Assembly: GCA_022825895.1 (NCBI GenBank)
Contig: JAJDVX010000020.1
Coordinates: forward strand, 1 to 64,000
Reading direction: 5' to 3'
Length of the DNA stretch: 64,000 nt
Source: Chloroflexota bacterium
Lineage (GTDB): Bacteria; Chloroflexota; UBA11872
A program made the position numbers and the translations under genes. This document shows, piece after piece, positions 17,800 through 27,354 of this stretch (position 1 is its first letter; each line of letters starts with the position of its first letter). The notes under the pieces were generated by a model. That model was not told the origin of the DNA and made no database searches. It saw only the letters and a list, made by a program, of their open reading frames with translations.

Positions 17800-18079
17800 G
17801 CTGGGACTCCGGGAGAGGGCCTCGAGCCGCATTTTCATCTATTGCCGGCCGTCTGACGAACGGCCGACTGCCGCCCGCCCGGTCGGAGGGCTTCTAGGGA
17901 GAGAGTCCCTCTGAGACTGCGGACAGCCTCGTCCGCCCACTTCGGACTAGTCTTGGTTCGATAGGACGCAATGGGACACGCTACCCGGATACGTCGCCCA
18001 CGGCGATGACTTGTGAGCGACGCTGGGACGAAGTGACCGGGTGGCTTGGCCAGGGCGTGGCGAGGCGGGTACATCAGCC

Positions 18080-18799
18080 ATGACAGAACGCAGATTCCTC
18101 ACTGCCGAGTGGCGCGACCTGGCTCTGCTGAACTATGAGATTGAGCCTGAGGTGCTCTTGCCATTCGTGCCCGTGGGCACCGAGCTCGATCTGTGGGACG
18201 GCCGCTGCTTCGTCAGCGTGGTTGGGTTCCGGTTTCTGAAGACGCGGCTGATGGGGATGCCGGTTCCGTTTCACTCCAACTTCCTGGAGGTGAATCTCCG
18301 GTTCTATGTGCGACGCGAGGTCGAAGGCGAGGTGCGGCGCGGGGTCGTGTTTATCAAGGAGATCGTTCCGCGGCGCGCCATCGCCTGGGTGGCGCGGGTG
18401 GTCTACAACGAGAACTACATTGCGCTGCCGATGCGGCATGCGGTGGACGGCGTCTCGGCGCGGTACGAATGGCGGTTCGAGGGCGCGTGGCACCGCCTGG
18501 CGCTCTCGGGACTGGGTGGCTGGCGGATTCAGGACCCGGCATCCGAGGCCGCGTTCATCACGGAGCACTACTGGGGCTACGCGGTTCAGCGGGACGGTTC
18601 GACCCTCGAATACCAGGTCGAACACCCGCGCTGGCGGGTCGCGCCGGCGGCCGAGGTGGAGTTGGCGTGCGACGTCGGACGGCTGTACGGCGACGCATTT
18701 GCCCCGGCCCTGAGCCGCGAGCCGGCATCGGCCTTCCTGGCGGATGGTTCGGAGATCGTCGTGCGGCGCGGTCGGCGGCTGACCGAACGCGACGCCTGA
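18080..18799 (+). CDS. DUF2071 (YqjF-like) protein
   Basis: A 239-residue cytoplasmic protein of the DUF2071 family: LTAEWRDLALLNYEIEP at the start, LLPFVPVGTELDLWDG, SVVGFRFLKTRLMG, and EVNLRFYVRR are typical blocks. The fold is related to acetoacetate decarboxylase-like proteins; no biochemical role can be assigned from sequence. ATG 18080 is chosen because MTERRFLTAEW matches the usual family N terminus; the frame from 18041 is longer by 13 residues. It lies 85 bases ahead of sulfatase S5 on the same strand. Confidence 0.82.
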   Translation: MTERRFLTAEWRDLALLNYEIEPEVLLPFVPVGTELDLWDGRCFVSVVGFRFLKTRLMGMPVPFHSNFLEVNLRFYVRREVEGEVRRGVVFIKEIVPRRAIAWVARVVYNENYIALPMRHAVDGVSARYEWRFEGAWHRLALSGLGGWRIQDPASEAAFITEHYWGYAVQRDGSTLEYQVEHPRWRVAPAAEVELACDVGRLYGDAFAPALSREPASAFLADGSEIVVRRGRRLTERDA

Positions 18800-18883
18800 C
18801 GAGCGGAGTACTCGAGGCGACCGACGTCTACTTGAGGGGCCGCGCTACGCTGAGCCGTCCTCGCGTTGCCAAGGTCCCGGCCC

Positions 18884-20248
18884 ATGCCGCCGAACTTCCT
18901 GTTCCTGATTGCCGACGATCACCGGCACGACGCCATCGGGTCGCTGGGCAATCCGTCGGTCCGGACGCCGACGCTGGACGCCCTGGCCGCCGCCGGTACC
19001 GCGCTGACCAGCACCTACATCATGGGGTCGACGTCGAACGCGGTCTGCATGCCCAGCCGGGCGATGCTGATGACCGGCCGCTCGCTGTTTCGGGTTTTCG
19101 CTCCGAATCCAGCGGGTGTTTCGCCCTACCCGATGGACCCTGAGATTCCCACGTTTCCACAGTTGCTACGCGACGCCGGCTACCGCACCTACGGCGTGGG
19201 CAAGTGGCATAACGAGCCGGAACTCTTTGCCCGCAGTTTCGACGGCGGCGGCAGCATCTTCTTCGGCGGGATGTCGGACCACGACGCCGTGCCGCTGCAC
19301 GAGTTCGACCCGGACGGCGTTTATCCGCCTGAATCGATGACTGTTGGTGACGGCTTCTCGACCGAGATGTTTGTCGACACGGCGATTCGGCTGCTGCACG
19401 AGAACCCCACCGACGAGCCGTTTTGCATGTATACGGCGTTTACCTCGCCCCACGACCCGCGCACACCGCCCGCCGAGTTCGCTGAGATGTACCCGCCGGA
19501 TGAAATCGAGCTCCCGCCCAACTTCGCCTGCATGCATCCCTATGACAACGGACACTTGCACGGGCGCGACGAGTCGCTGGCGGCGCATCCCCGCGATCCG
19601 GACGAGATTCGGCGCCACATCGCCGACTACTACGGGATGATCAGCCATCTTGATGCGCAACTGGGCCGGCTGCTGGAGGCGCTGGCGGCTTCAGGCCATG
19701 CCGAAAACACGATCGTGGTCTACACCGCGGACCACGGACTGGCTGTAGGCCAGCACGGCCTGCTGGGCAAGCAGAACGTCTACGATCACAGCCTGCGCGT
19801 CCCGCTGATCTTGCGCGGTCCGGGAATCCCAGCCGGGCAGCGTCGCGAGGGGCTCTGCTACCTGCACGACGTCTTCCCGACCATCCTCGACCTGGCCGGC
19901 GTCCCGGTGCCGGACGGATGCGAAGGGATCAGCCTGCTTCCGGTCCTGAGCGGACGGGATGCCGGCCTGCGTGACTGCGTCTTCTCGGCTTTCCAGCGCA
20001 GCCAGGATCTCGATCCCGACGATTCCACCCAGCGCATGGTTCGCCGTGGAAGTCTGAAGCTGATTGAAACGCGCATGGGCGGCCAAACACATCGTCAGCT
20101 ATTCGATTTGGTGGACGACCCCTGGGAAACGCGCAATCTGGCAGACAACCCGGCGTATTCGGGGCCACTGGCCGACTTGGAGCGTTTGCTTGCCGGGGAG
20201 CGAGTGCGAGCTGGCGATCCGATGAAGTCGAATGCTGACGAGGAGTAG
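18884..20248 (+). CDS. Formylglycine-dependent sulfatase (S5)
   Basis: A 454-residue sulfatase of the ADD type: IADDHRHDAIG (Asp11, Asp12) replaces the TDQQ form seen in S1, S3 and S4. Cys55 in AVCMPSRAMLMTG is the formylglycine precursor and TADHGLAVGQHGLLGKQ provides later ligands. The Asp-Asp and the GQHGLLGKQN block resemble heparan N-sulfatase/iduronate-2-sulfatase-like enzymes more than choline sulfatases, which is only a hint at a carbohydrate substrate. No signal peptide. ATG 18884 directly precedes the first strand. Confidence 0.92.
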   Translation: MPPNFLFLIADDHRHDAIGSLGNPSVRTPTLDALAAAGTALTSTYIMGSTSNAVCMPSRAMLMTGRSLFRVFAPNPAGVSPYPMDPEIPTFPQLLRDAGYRTYGVGKWHNEPELFARSFDGGGSIFFGGMSDHDAVPLHEFDPDGVYPPESMTVGDGFSTEMFVDTAIRLLHENPTDEPFCMYTAFTSPHDPRTPPAEFAEMYPPDEIELPPNFACMHPYDNGHLHGRDESLAAHPRDPDEIRRHIADYYGMISHLDAQLGRLLEALAASGHAENTIVVYTADHGLAVGQHGLLGKQNVYDHSLRVPLILRGPGIPAGQRREGLCYLHDVFPTILDLAGVPVPDGCEGISLLPVLSGRDAGLRDCVFSAFQRSQDLDPDDSTQRMVRRGSLKLIETRMGGQTHRQLFDLVDDPWETRNLADNPAYSGPLADLERLLAGERVRAGDPMKSNADEE

Positions 20249-20296
20249 CGGCGCTGGAGCGCGCAGTCACGGGTCAGCTTCAGCCCTGCCGCCGAC

Positions 20297-21127
20297 TTAG
20301 AGGCCCAGCACGCCTCGAATGTTCTCGCTTAAGATCATGCGCTTTTCTTCGTGGGTCAGGTCGGCGTGCGCCACGTTCCCCATCTGCCAGGTCTGTCCCA
20401 GCACCGGGTAATCGGATCCGAATACGGCGCTCTCGACCCCGGCCACGCGCACAAATGCCTCGATCTGCCCCCGGCGGTTGCCGGAGCCGGACATTTCGCA
20501 AAACACGTTTGGTAAGTCGCGCACCGTCAAGGCCAGATCGGGCGTGCGGATGTGCTGCCAGATGGCGTGCGCCCAGATGAATCGCGCGTTGGGATAGGTG
20601 GTGGCCAACTGGCGGATGCGCGCCGGCGAGTCGTAGGTGTGGCTGAGGATTGGCAGGCGGTGATCGTCGGCGAACTCGTACACGGGTATGTAGTTGGGGC
20701 CGTGAATCGGGTATTCGTGGGTGGTGGAGTGAATCTTGATGCCGCGAAACCCCTGCTCGTCCACGCGACGAATCAGTTCTTCTTTTGCCAGTTCAGGGTA
20801 GTTCGGGTTGGGAACCGCGAACCCGATCACCCGTGTCGGATGATCGCGCACGGCCCCGGCGACCAGTTCGTTTCCGCGCACGCAGTCCGGCCCGATGGCC
20901 GTATACGCGCTGAAGCAGGAGTAGTCGACACCGGTACGGTCCATGACTCGCAGCAGGTCGCCCACTCCGCCGCCCTGGTAGAAGAAGTTGGTGCCCGGAC
21001 CCGGGTGGCTGTGGACATCGATGATGAAGTCCTCCACCGGCTCGCCCGCCAACGCGTCGGCGGCAACCGGATCCGGCTGGTGGTGATGCGGGTGCGGCGC
21101 GTGATGGCGCCAGACGTGGCCAAACAC
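20297..21127 (-). CDS. Amidohydrolase family (amidohydro_2) protein
   Basis: A 276-residue TIM-barrel hydrolase or decarboxylase. IIDVHSHPGPG gives the H-x-H metal pair, later blocks LPILSHTYD and FIWAHAIWQH provide His ligands, and VFGSDYPVLG the catalytic Asp. Such proteins hydrolyse lactones or amides or decarboxylate aromatic acids; substrate unknown. GTG 21127 is chosen because it lies four bases after the stop of the upstream amidohydrolase gene; the longer frame to 21265 overlaps that gene and is non-homologous. The two are a clear operon. Confidence 0.8.
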   Translation of the reverse strand: MFGHVWRHHAPHPHHHQPDPVAADALAGEPVEDFIIDVHSHPGPGTNFFYQGGGVGDLLRVMDRTGVDYSCFSAYTAIGPDCVRGNELVAGAVRDHPTRVIGFAVPNPNYPELAKEELIRRVDEQGFRGIKIHSTTHEYPIHGPNYIPVYEFADDHRLPILSHTYDSPARIRQLATTYPNARFIWAHAIWQHIRTPDLALTVRDLPNVFCEMSGSGNRRGQIEAFVRVAGVESAVFGSDYPVLGQTWQMGNVAHADLTHEEKRMILSENIRGVLGL

Positions 21128-21131
21128 GGCG

Positions 21132-21887
21132 CTACCAGGCCGCCATGGCCAACAGCCGTTCCAGGTTCGACGAGCCGATGGCCCGGCGTGCGTCGTCGTC
21201 GATATCCGCGTACATAAGTTCGGCGTGCGGTGGGCCGACCGCCTGCCAGGGTAGCTTTGTGCCAAATACCATGCGGTCGGCGCCGACGGCGCTGGACAGG
21301 TACTCGATCCCCCGGTGCGTGCGATACCCGCCGGTTTCCAGCCAGACGTTCGGCGCTTCCCGCATCAGCGGCGTGACGGTGCGGTTGATCATCTTGTCCA
21401 CGTCGCAGATCACGATCTGCAGATCGGGATGAGTTGTGGAAACGCGGTACAGCTCACGGGCTGTCGGCGTGTCCAGACTGTCAATGTGCCAGAACAGGGG
21501 TACCTGACCGGCCAGCGCCGCGAAGAGTTCGCCCGACACCCAATCGTCAGTGAGAAACCGCTGCTGGTCAGGAAATACTCGCACGGCCCGCACGCCGGCC
21601 GAGCGCAACTCCTCGATAAATCGCGCGGGTTTCGGGAACTCGCCCGTGTGATGCGGGAGTGCGAGCCACGAAGGGACCAGATCTGCGTGACCCTCTATAG
21701 CCTGCATCAGCAGTTCGTTACCGGGAGTCGGGTGCTCTTCCAGCGCCAGCGAGTGATACACCAGCGCTCTGCCGATTCCGAAGCGCGCCTGGTGCGCCGC
21801 CAGGTCGTCAGGCGTCAGAAACGCCCCGGCCGGCCCCGGGCGGGAGACCATGCCGACTGCGCAGTTTGCGTCGAATAGTTCAGTCAC
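21132..21887 (-). CDS. Amidohydrolase-like protein lacking metal ligands
   Basis: A 251-residue protein with the same overall layout as its neighbour (PDDLAAHQARFGIGRALVYH, then VPLFWHIDS and the terminal ARRAIGSSNLERLL) but without the expected metal site: the H-x-H position reads FDANCAVG, the second His block reads IVICDVDKM and the catalytic Asp block reads VFGTKLPWQ. It may be a non-catalytic partner of the downstream amidohydrolase or use another chemistry. GTG 21887 gives the natural N terminus (VTELFDANC); an ATG-like longer frame at 21998 is unlikely. Confidence 0.72.
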   Translation of the reverse strand: MTELFDANCAVGMVSRPGPAGAFLTPDDLAAHQARFGIGRALVYHSLALEEHPTPGNELLMQAIEGHADLVPSWLALPHHTGEFPKPARFIEELRSAGVRAVRVFPDQQRFLTDDWVSGELFAALAGQVPLFWHIDSLDTPTARELYRVSTTHPDLQIVICDVDKMINRTVTPLMREAPNVWLETGGYRTHRGIEYLSSAVGADRMVFGTKLPWQAVGPPHAELMYADIDDDARRAIGSSNLERLLAMAAW

Positions 21888-22040
21888 GGCCACTAGCGTA
21901 CGTGACCAAGCCGACGAAGCCGAATATGCTGGCTCCTCCGACGCAGAAGCGCGGTCGATCGCGTTCCAGCGCCTGGAGACGATCTCCCTTCGGACCACAT
22001 TAGTGACGGCGCCACTCGATTCGCATCGTTCCTTGTCAAG

Positions 22041-22589
22041 CTAGCTACCTTCGTAGATGACATAGGTGCCCGCGATCTTGTCATGCCAGCCTTGCGCAAG
22101 CGGGTCAATGATGATGTGGAAGAACCCGAGGCAAAGGCTGCATAGCGAAACGATATAGCCGAGAAGCCTGATCACTGACCTACGGAATCTAAGCTCGCGA
22201 CCGTACGAATCGACAACTCGCAGCTTCAGTAGAAGCTTGCCCGGTGTAGCTCCAAAGGCTGTCAAATAGAAGAGATGATAAGCAAGATACGTGATGATCA
22301 AGGATGATAGAAAGAAAACCTCGATGACTCCGTCATCGTCGAACTTCTCGAAGAACACTAGTGCCACGGTGACCAAGAGCAGCACAAATACCGATACAAG
22401 TGCAGCGATGAATACGTCTAGAATGAAGGCCACGAACCGCCGTCGCAGTACGCGCACTTCGGCGTATTGAATCGTATCACTTGATCGGCTTCCGAACGAA
22501 AGACTTGCAGCGGGCTCATGATCCTCTATACGTTCTTCCCCGGCGAGCGGTTGAGCCTGCTCTGGGTGCCCTTTAGACTCTTGTTGCAC
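22041..22589 (-). CDS. RDD family membrane protein
   Basis: A 182-residue membrane protein with an acidic N-terminal cytoplasmic tail (about 45 residues) and one RDD domain: RRRFVAFILDVFIAALV opens the first helix with the Arg...Asp pattern, ATPGKLLLKLRVVD lies before the third, and GWHDKIAGTYVI ends the domain. RDD proteins have been linked to ion or small-solute transport, but the specific role is unknown. The GTG start at 22589 is provisional. It is one of three consecutive RDD genes in a stretch that looks less GC-rich than its flanks. Confidence 0.78.
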   Translation of the reverse strand: MQQESKGHPEQAQPLAGEERIEDHEPAASLSFGSRSSDTIQYAEVRVLRRRFVAFILDVFIAALVSVFVLLLVTVALVFFEKFDDDGVIEVFFLSSLIITYLAYHLFYLTAFGATPGKLLLKLRVVDSYGRELRFRRSVIRLLGYIVSLCSLCLGFFHIIIDPLAQGWHDKIAGTYVIYEGS

Positions 22590-22817
22590 TGTTAGATCTA
22601 CTTAGGTGGAGAATCGGTGGTGTGTGCATTACCCGATGAGACCACTACGCTCACGTAGACTGAATGAGTAGTCCTGATAGTTTGCACTGACATAATCTAA
22701 GGATCAAATGCTAGGCGTTGGTGCGATTATGCCGTGTTCAATTCTCGTTTGACCAATTGGATGGACAGCATCGTTCTTGATGTGATTGCGATCAGGAGGC
22801 ACTTTGGGTGGTGACAC

Positions 22818-23321
22818 TTATGTGCGATCTTTGATCGAAGTATCACTACCGCGTTTGTCGATGACGTATGTTCCCGCCATCTTGTCATGAACACCCTGTC
22901 GCTGCTCGTCGAACGTTGCCCAAAAGAACCCCAGGCAAAGTGGAATCTGCACGGTTCGCACCAACGCACGCTCAAGGCCAATTGGACCGCCAGCCTCGTT
23001 GACAACACGTAGACCAAAGATAAGCTTCCCTGGCGTTGCTCCCCATACCCACCAGAATGACGCAAAGTAGATTATTGCATAGTATAGGTAATATGGAACG
23101 ATATAGATTGCGAAGTCTGATTCGAGCAGACTTGAGTGATCAAGGCTGAATGCCAGACTGGCCAGCATGATGACGAGAAGCAAGACGCAGAGGTCAAGCA
23201 GGTTGGCATCGAACCGCGTTCGAAGGCGAGCCAATGGATATCCGCCAAGCGACGGCTGGTTGGTCGTTCTCCCATCCTCCTCAGGGGATCTTGCTGTTGG
23301 TCGGTCGGCCTGCGTGGCCAC
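22818..23321 (-). CDS. RDD family membrane protein
   Basis: A 167-residue membrane protein with one RDD domain: LRTRFDANLLDLCVLLL, WGATPGKLIFGLRVVNE and QGVHDKMAGTYVID. It is shorter than its neighbours' domains in the loop before the second helix. GTG 23321 is the start used; a hydrophilic N-terminal tail of about 30 residues precedes the first helix. It is separated from the flanking RDD genes by about 230 (22590-22817) and 260 bases (23322-23580) in which no further gene is visible, so each may have its own promoter. Confidence 0.78.
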   Translation of the reverse strand: MATQADRPTARSPEEDGRTTNQPSLGGYPLARLRTRFDANLLDLCVLLLVIMLASLAFSLDHSSLLESDFAIYIVPYYLYYAIIYFASFWWVWGATPGKLIFGLRVVNEAGGPIGLERALVRTVQIPLCLGFFWATFDEQRQGVHDKMAGTYVIDKRGSDTSIKDRT

Positions 23322-23580
23322 TCGTCGCCTCCAACTCAGCGTGCGGGCCGCTACTGCGGGGTGGAATTATAGCGTTCGCTGGCCGGATGTGCAGCTACAA
23401 CCGGGGCAGCGGACGTGGGTCAAACCGAACTATCGTGCAAGCTTGGCCGCCTTAGCAGGCGTGGGTTCGGACTTTGCAGCCTACGTGAGTGCCGGGCAGT
23501 GGGGCGGTGCGGTTCGGCACGGCGCACCCGTACGGTTGTTGTCAGGACTTGGTCGAAACCGCTCTTCGGATTGTCCGTTG

Positions 23581-24795
23581 CTACTCCGTTGGCCAATCGC
23601 TCCGGCGCCGCCCCTTTCCGGTGGTGCGTGGACGCAGCGATTTGCGCTGGTCGCTCACGCGCCCAGCGCCTGTGTAGGTAACGTAGGTGTTGGCTATCTT
23701 GTCATGCCATCCTTGCGAGGACTCATCGAACAAAACTGAGATGAATCCCATGAGTAATGGTGGGGCCGATACTACGTAACATATGTGTCTTGCAAAGAGC
23801 CTCGAAAGACCGGCATTCTGTCCGTCGAAGCCGACGACTTGCAGGTGCATGAGTTTCTTGCCAATGGTGGATCTGAACATCCAGTTGGAAATCACCGGAT
23901 ATACAAGATAACCGAAAGTCAGGGAGACGATCACGGCAATCCTGATAGCGTCTTGCCTCGCAACATCTTCCCCGGGCAAATCGCCAGGAGTCTGCGGTAT
24001 CCAAATTGACAGTACAAACAGGGCAGCAATCGAAGTAACAAGTGATGCGAAAACGTCGAGTCCGAAGGCAATCGCGCGGCGCGTGAAATTGGCAACGGGA
24101 TAGTCGCCAATGACTGGTAGCTCCGCGCTGCCTTGCTTGGCGTCGTCGACATCGACGCGTCGCACAGGCAGCGCCGCGTGCCCCGAGTCCTGGGTTGCTA
24201 ACGATCCAGTCGCAGCTTCGGCTGACTGGTTCACGGCGAAGTCTCGTTTCCTCGGCGGTCCGCCCATGAGATCTTGATACAGGTCTCCGGCCATGTCCCG
24301 GGTCTTAGACTTTTTAGGACCCAGGTAAACGACATACGTCCCGGCAATATGGTCATGCCAGCCACGTCCAAAACGGCTGACGAATATCCATACGAAACCA
24401 AGGCCGACACAGAGAGTCGATATGCCGTAGCCGAAGAGTCGTCCGATCGACTGCACAATGCCAATTCGCCAGCCGTTGCGATCGACGATCTGCAGTTTCA
24501 GGATCATCTTGCCCGGGGTAGCGCTGAAGGCCGTCCACGCCAGGATGTGATAGAAGATCAGGAAAGCGACGGTCAGCAGGCCGGCGGACTCTGGCGGCAT
24601 CTGGGGGTTGTCGCCTGCGACCGCTCCTACGAATAGCATCAAGACAATCAGCCCGACAATGGCGCCGTCGATTGCCAAGGCGCCCAAGCGACGGCTGCGG
24701 CTTGCGATTTCCTGGCCATGGAGTACGTAGACAGTCTTTTCGTGACCGTCGGTCGTGTCCGGCGTCTCTGGGACGGTCTGCTCAGGCGTAGCCAC
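23581..24795 (-). CDS. Double RDD-domain membrane protein
   Basis: A 404-residue protein carrying two RDD domains in tandem. Domain 1 (about 30-160): SRSRRLGALAIDGAIVG, SATPGKMILKLQIVD, GWHDHIAGTYVVY. Domain 2 (about 230-385): FTRRAIAFGLDVFAS, STIGKKLMHLQVVG, GWHDKIANTYVTY. They are joined by a ~70-residue hydrophilic linker, and the C terminus is very basic. Fusion of two RDD units suggests that the working unit is at least a dimer. GTG start at 24795. Convergent or co-directional partners other than the RDD genes are absent. Confidence 0.8.
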   Translation of the reverse strand: MATPEQTVPETPDTTDGHEKTVYVLHGQEIASRSRRLGALAIDGAIVGLIVLMLFVGAVAGDNPQMPPESAGLLTVAFLIFYHILAWTAFSATPGKMILKLQIVDRNGWRIGIVQSIGRLFGYGISTLCVGLGFVWIFVSRFGRGWHDHIAGTYVVYLGPKKSKTRDMAGDLYQDLMGGPPRKRDFAVNQSAEAATGSLATQDSGHAALPVRRVDVDDAKQGSAELPVIGDYPVANFTRRAIAFGLDVFASLVTSIAALFVLSIWIPQTPGDLPGEDVARQDAIRIAVIVSLTFGYLVYPVISNWMFRSTIGKKLMHLQVVGFDGQNAGLSRLFARHICYVVSAPPLLMGFISVLFDESSQGWHDKIANTYVTYTGAGRVSDQRKSLRPRTTGKGRRRSDWPTE

Positions 24796-25085
24796 AATAT
24801 CCAGGTGTTCGGCGTCAGCACGGCGGCTGCCAATCCATCGATTCTACGACCAGGTCAAGCGTCAAACTGGATCGCTCGGCCCTCCTGGCACCTTGGCTCG
24901 CGGGAACTTGTTGGGCCAAGGTTCCAATAGCAACGAGTTCAGGTCGCAGCAGCATTGCGGTCGCGGGTAGTCCACTTGAAGCCGAAGCCGCGGTTGTCCA
25001 CACTGCGGCCACCCCGTGCCGCCACGAGTCCCGCGAACCCGAACCACGGGGAGAAGGCGCGGGACCCGAGCCAAAGGAGGCCCGA

Positions 25086-26135
25086 ATGGCGTCGATGAAG
25101 GGCCCTGCCATCCTGCTGGCGCAGTTTCTGCGCGACGAGCCGCCCTACGACAACCTGGAGAACATCGGCCGCTGGGTCGCCAGCCTTGGCTACATGGGCG
25201 TGCAGATCCCCACGTGGGACCCGCGCGTGATCGACCTGGACAAGGTGGCTGAGTCCAAGGCGTACGCCGACGACTACCTGGGCGGACTGGCCGACCTGGG
25301 GCTGGAGGTCACCGAGCTTGCCTCCCACTTGCAGGGCCAGGTGCTGGCCATGCATCCGGCCTATGCGGACGGCTTTTCCGTCTTCCACCCGCCCGGCCTC
25401 TCCGGGTCGGAAGTCACCGAGTGGGCGACGGATCAGCTCGGCAAGTCGATCAAGGCCTCGGCCAACCTCGGGGTCAGCGCGCTGCCAGTCATGTCCGGCG
25501 GCTTCGCCTGGCACATGATCTACCCGTGGCCGCAGCGGCCACCCGGCGTCGTCGAGACGGCCTTTGAGGAACTGGCCCGCCGCTGGCGGCCGATCCTGGA
25601 CATGGCGAGTGACCACGGGGTGACCATTGCGTACGAGCTTCATCCCGGATCGGATCTCTACGACGGTGCGACCTTCGAGATGTTCCTGGACGCCACCGAC
25701 AACCACGAGGCCGCCTGCATCAACTACGACCCCAGCCACTTTGTGCTCCAGCAGCTGGACTACCTGGACTTCATTCGCCGCTACGCCGACCGGATTACGG
25801 CGTTCCACGTGAAGGACGCCGAGTTTCGCCCGGACGGACGGGTTGGCGCGTACGGCGGGTACCAGGAGTGGGCCGGGCGGGCCGGGCGCTTCCGGTCGCT
25901 GGGCGACGGCCAGGTGGACTTCACGCAGGTGTTCACTCTGCTGACCGAGGCCGGATACCGCAGCTGGGCGGTGCTGGAGTGGGAATGTTGCGTCAAGAGC
26001 CCCGAGCAAGGCGCGATCGAGGGCGCACCATTCATCGCGCAGCACCTGATCGACGCGGCCGACGTGGCCTTTGACGACTTTGCCGGCGGCGACATGGATG
26101 CCGACGCCAACCGCCGACTGCTGGGCCTGGACTAG
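25086..26135 (+). CDS. Xylose-isomerase-like TIM-barrel (sugar phosphate isomerase/epimerase)
   Basis: A 349-residue protein of the AP-endonuclease-2/xylose-isomerase-like family. The metal-site acids and His are seen in IAYELHPGSD (Glu), CINYDPSHFVLQ (Asp, His), AFHVKDAEF (His) and VLEWECC (Glu). Such enzymes isomerise or epimerise keto-sugars or inositol derivatives. A strong AAAGGAGG sits just ahead of ATG 25086. The Gfo/Idh/MocA dehydrogenase gene follows 31 bases after the stop, a classic pairing in which a 3-keto intermediate made by the dehydrogenase is processed by the barrel enzyme. Confidence 0.88.
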   Translation: MASMKGPAILLAQFLRDEPPYDNLENIGRWVASLGYMGVQIPTWDPRVIDLDKVAESKAYADDYLGGLADLGLEVTELASHLQGQVLAMHPAYADGFSVFHPPGLSGSEVTEWATDQLGKSIKASANLGVSALPVMSGGFAWHMIYPWPQRPPGVVETAFEELARRWRPILDMASDHGVTIAYELHPGSDLYDGATFEMFLDATDNHEAACINYDPSHFVLQQLDYLDFIRRYADRITAFHVKDAEFRPDGRVGAYGGYQEWAGRAGRFRSLGDGQVDFTQVFTLLTEAGYRSWAVLEWECCVKSPEQGAIEGAPFIAQHLIDAADVAFDDFAGGDMDADANRRLLGLD

Positions 26136-26166
26136 CCGCCAGGGATCGCCCGAAAGGACTCCGCTA

Positions 26167-27327
26167 ATGGACTCGTGGAACCGCAAGCTGCGAATGGGCA
26201 TGGTCGGCGGCGGCCCGGGCTCCTTCATCGGCCCGGTGCATCGCATGGTTGTCGCCATGGAACAGCAGGCCGAGATGGTCGCCGGAGTGTTCTCGCGCGA
26301 CCCGGACCTGAACCGGGAAACGGGCGCCGAGCTTTACCTGGACCCGGGCCGCGTCTACGACTCGTACACCGAAATGGCCACCGCCGAGGCGGCGCTGCCG
26401 TCCGACGAGCGTATCGACTTCGTCAGCATCGTCACGCCCAACGTCTCGCATTTCGACATCTGCCGCACGTTTCTGGAAGCCGGGATCCACGTCGTCTGCG
26501 ACAAGCCGATGACCTACACGCTGGAGCAGTCAGAGCAACTTGTGGAGATTGTCGAGGAGTCCGGCCTGGTTTTTGCCCTGACCCACAACTACACCGGCCA
26601 TCCCATGGTCCGGCAGGCGCGTGCGCTGTTCCGTTCCGGCCAGATGGGGCGGGTGCGCAAGGTCATCGTGGAGTACCTGCAGGACTTCCTGGCGACCCCG
26701 CACGAAAAACTGGGCATGCGACAGGCTGAGTGGCGGCTGGACCCGGCCCGCTCCGGCATCGGCGCCACCATCGGCGACATCGGCACTCACGCGTTCAACC
26801 TGCTCGAGTACGTCACCGGTGAGAAGGTGAGTGAGATGTGCGTGGACCTCAGCACATTTCTGCCCGACCGGACGCTGGACGAAGACGTGAATGCCCTGCT
26901 GCGGCTGGAGGGTGGCGGCAAGGGCCTGTTGACGGCCAGCCAGATCGCCACCGGCGAGGAAAACGGCATCACCCTGCGCGTCTACGCCGAGCACGGCGCG
27001 ATCCGCTGGGGGCAGGAGAACCCGAACTACCTGGACGTCTGGCGATTGGGCGAACCGCGCCAGACCTTCAGCCGCGCCCAGGGCTACCTGGATGTCCACG
27101 CCTCGGCCGCCGGCCGCATCCCGCCCGGCCATCCGGAGGGGTACCTGGAGGCCTTTGCTCAGATCTACGTTGGCGCCCTCACCGCCATCCGCCGCCACCT
27201 CGACGGCGATCCGATGCCGACGGAGGAGTACGACTTCCCCACGGCGCACGACGGGCTCCGCGGCATGCAATTCATCTACCGCGCGGTGGAGTCGTCCAAA
27301 GGCGGCGCAAGATGGGTGTCACTGTAA
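26167..27327 (+). CDS. Gfo/Idh/MocA family NAD(P)-dependent oxidoreductase
   Basis: A 386-residue dehydrogenase. MGMVGGGPGSFIG is the Rossmann dinucleotide loop, VCDKPMTYTLEQ the DKP version of the family's EKP motif that positions the catalytic Lys, and IGDIGTHAFNLLEY supplies the His (D-x-x-x-H). Expected to oxidise a sugar or inositol hydroxyl using NAD(P). ATG 26167 is used; the frame from 26071 overlaps the preceding gene. Likely co-transcribed with the TIM-barrel gene. Confidence 0.9.
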   Translation: MDSWNRKLRMGMVGGGPGSFIGPVHRMVVAMEQQAEMVAGVFSRDPDLNRETGAELYLDPGRVYDSYTEMATAEAALPSDERIDFVSIVTPNVSHFDICRTFLEAGIHVVCDKPMTYTLEQSEQLVEIVEESGLVFALTHNYTGHPMVRQARALFRSGQMGRVRKVIVEYLQDFLATPHEKLGMRQAEWRLDPARSGIGATIGDIGTHAFNLLEYVTGEKVSEMCVDLSTFLPDRTLDEDVNALLRLEGGGKGLLTASQIATGEENGITLRVYAEHGAIRWGQENPNYLDVWRLGEPRQTFSRAQGYLDVHASAAGRIPPGHPEGYLEAFAQIYVGALTAIRRHLDGDPMPTEEYDFPTAHDGLRGMQFIYRAVESSKGGARWVSL

Positions 27328-27354
27328 TGGCCTGGCGCATTCGGAGTCTCTCTA

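Noticed and set aside
23167..23739. 190-residue plus-strand frame between RDD genes
   Set aside because: Overlaps the ends of two RDD genes in antisense; no motif.
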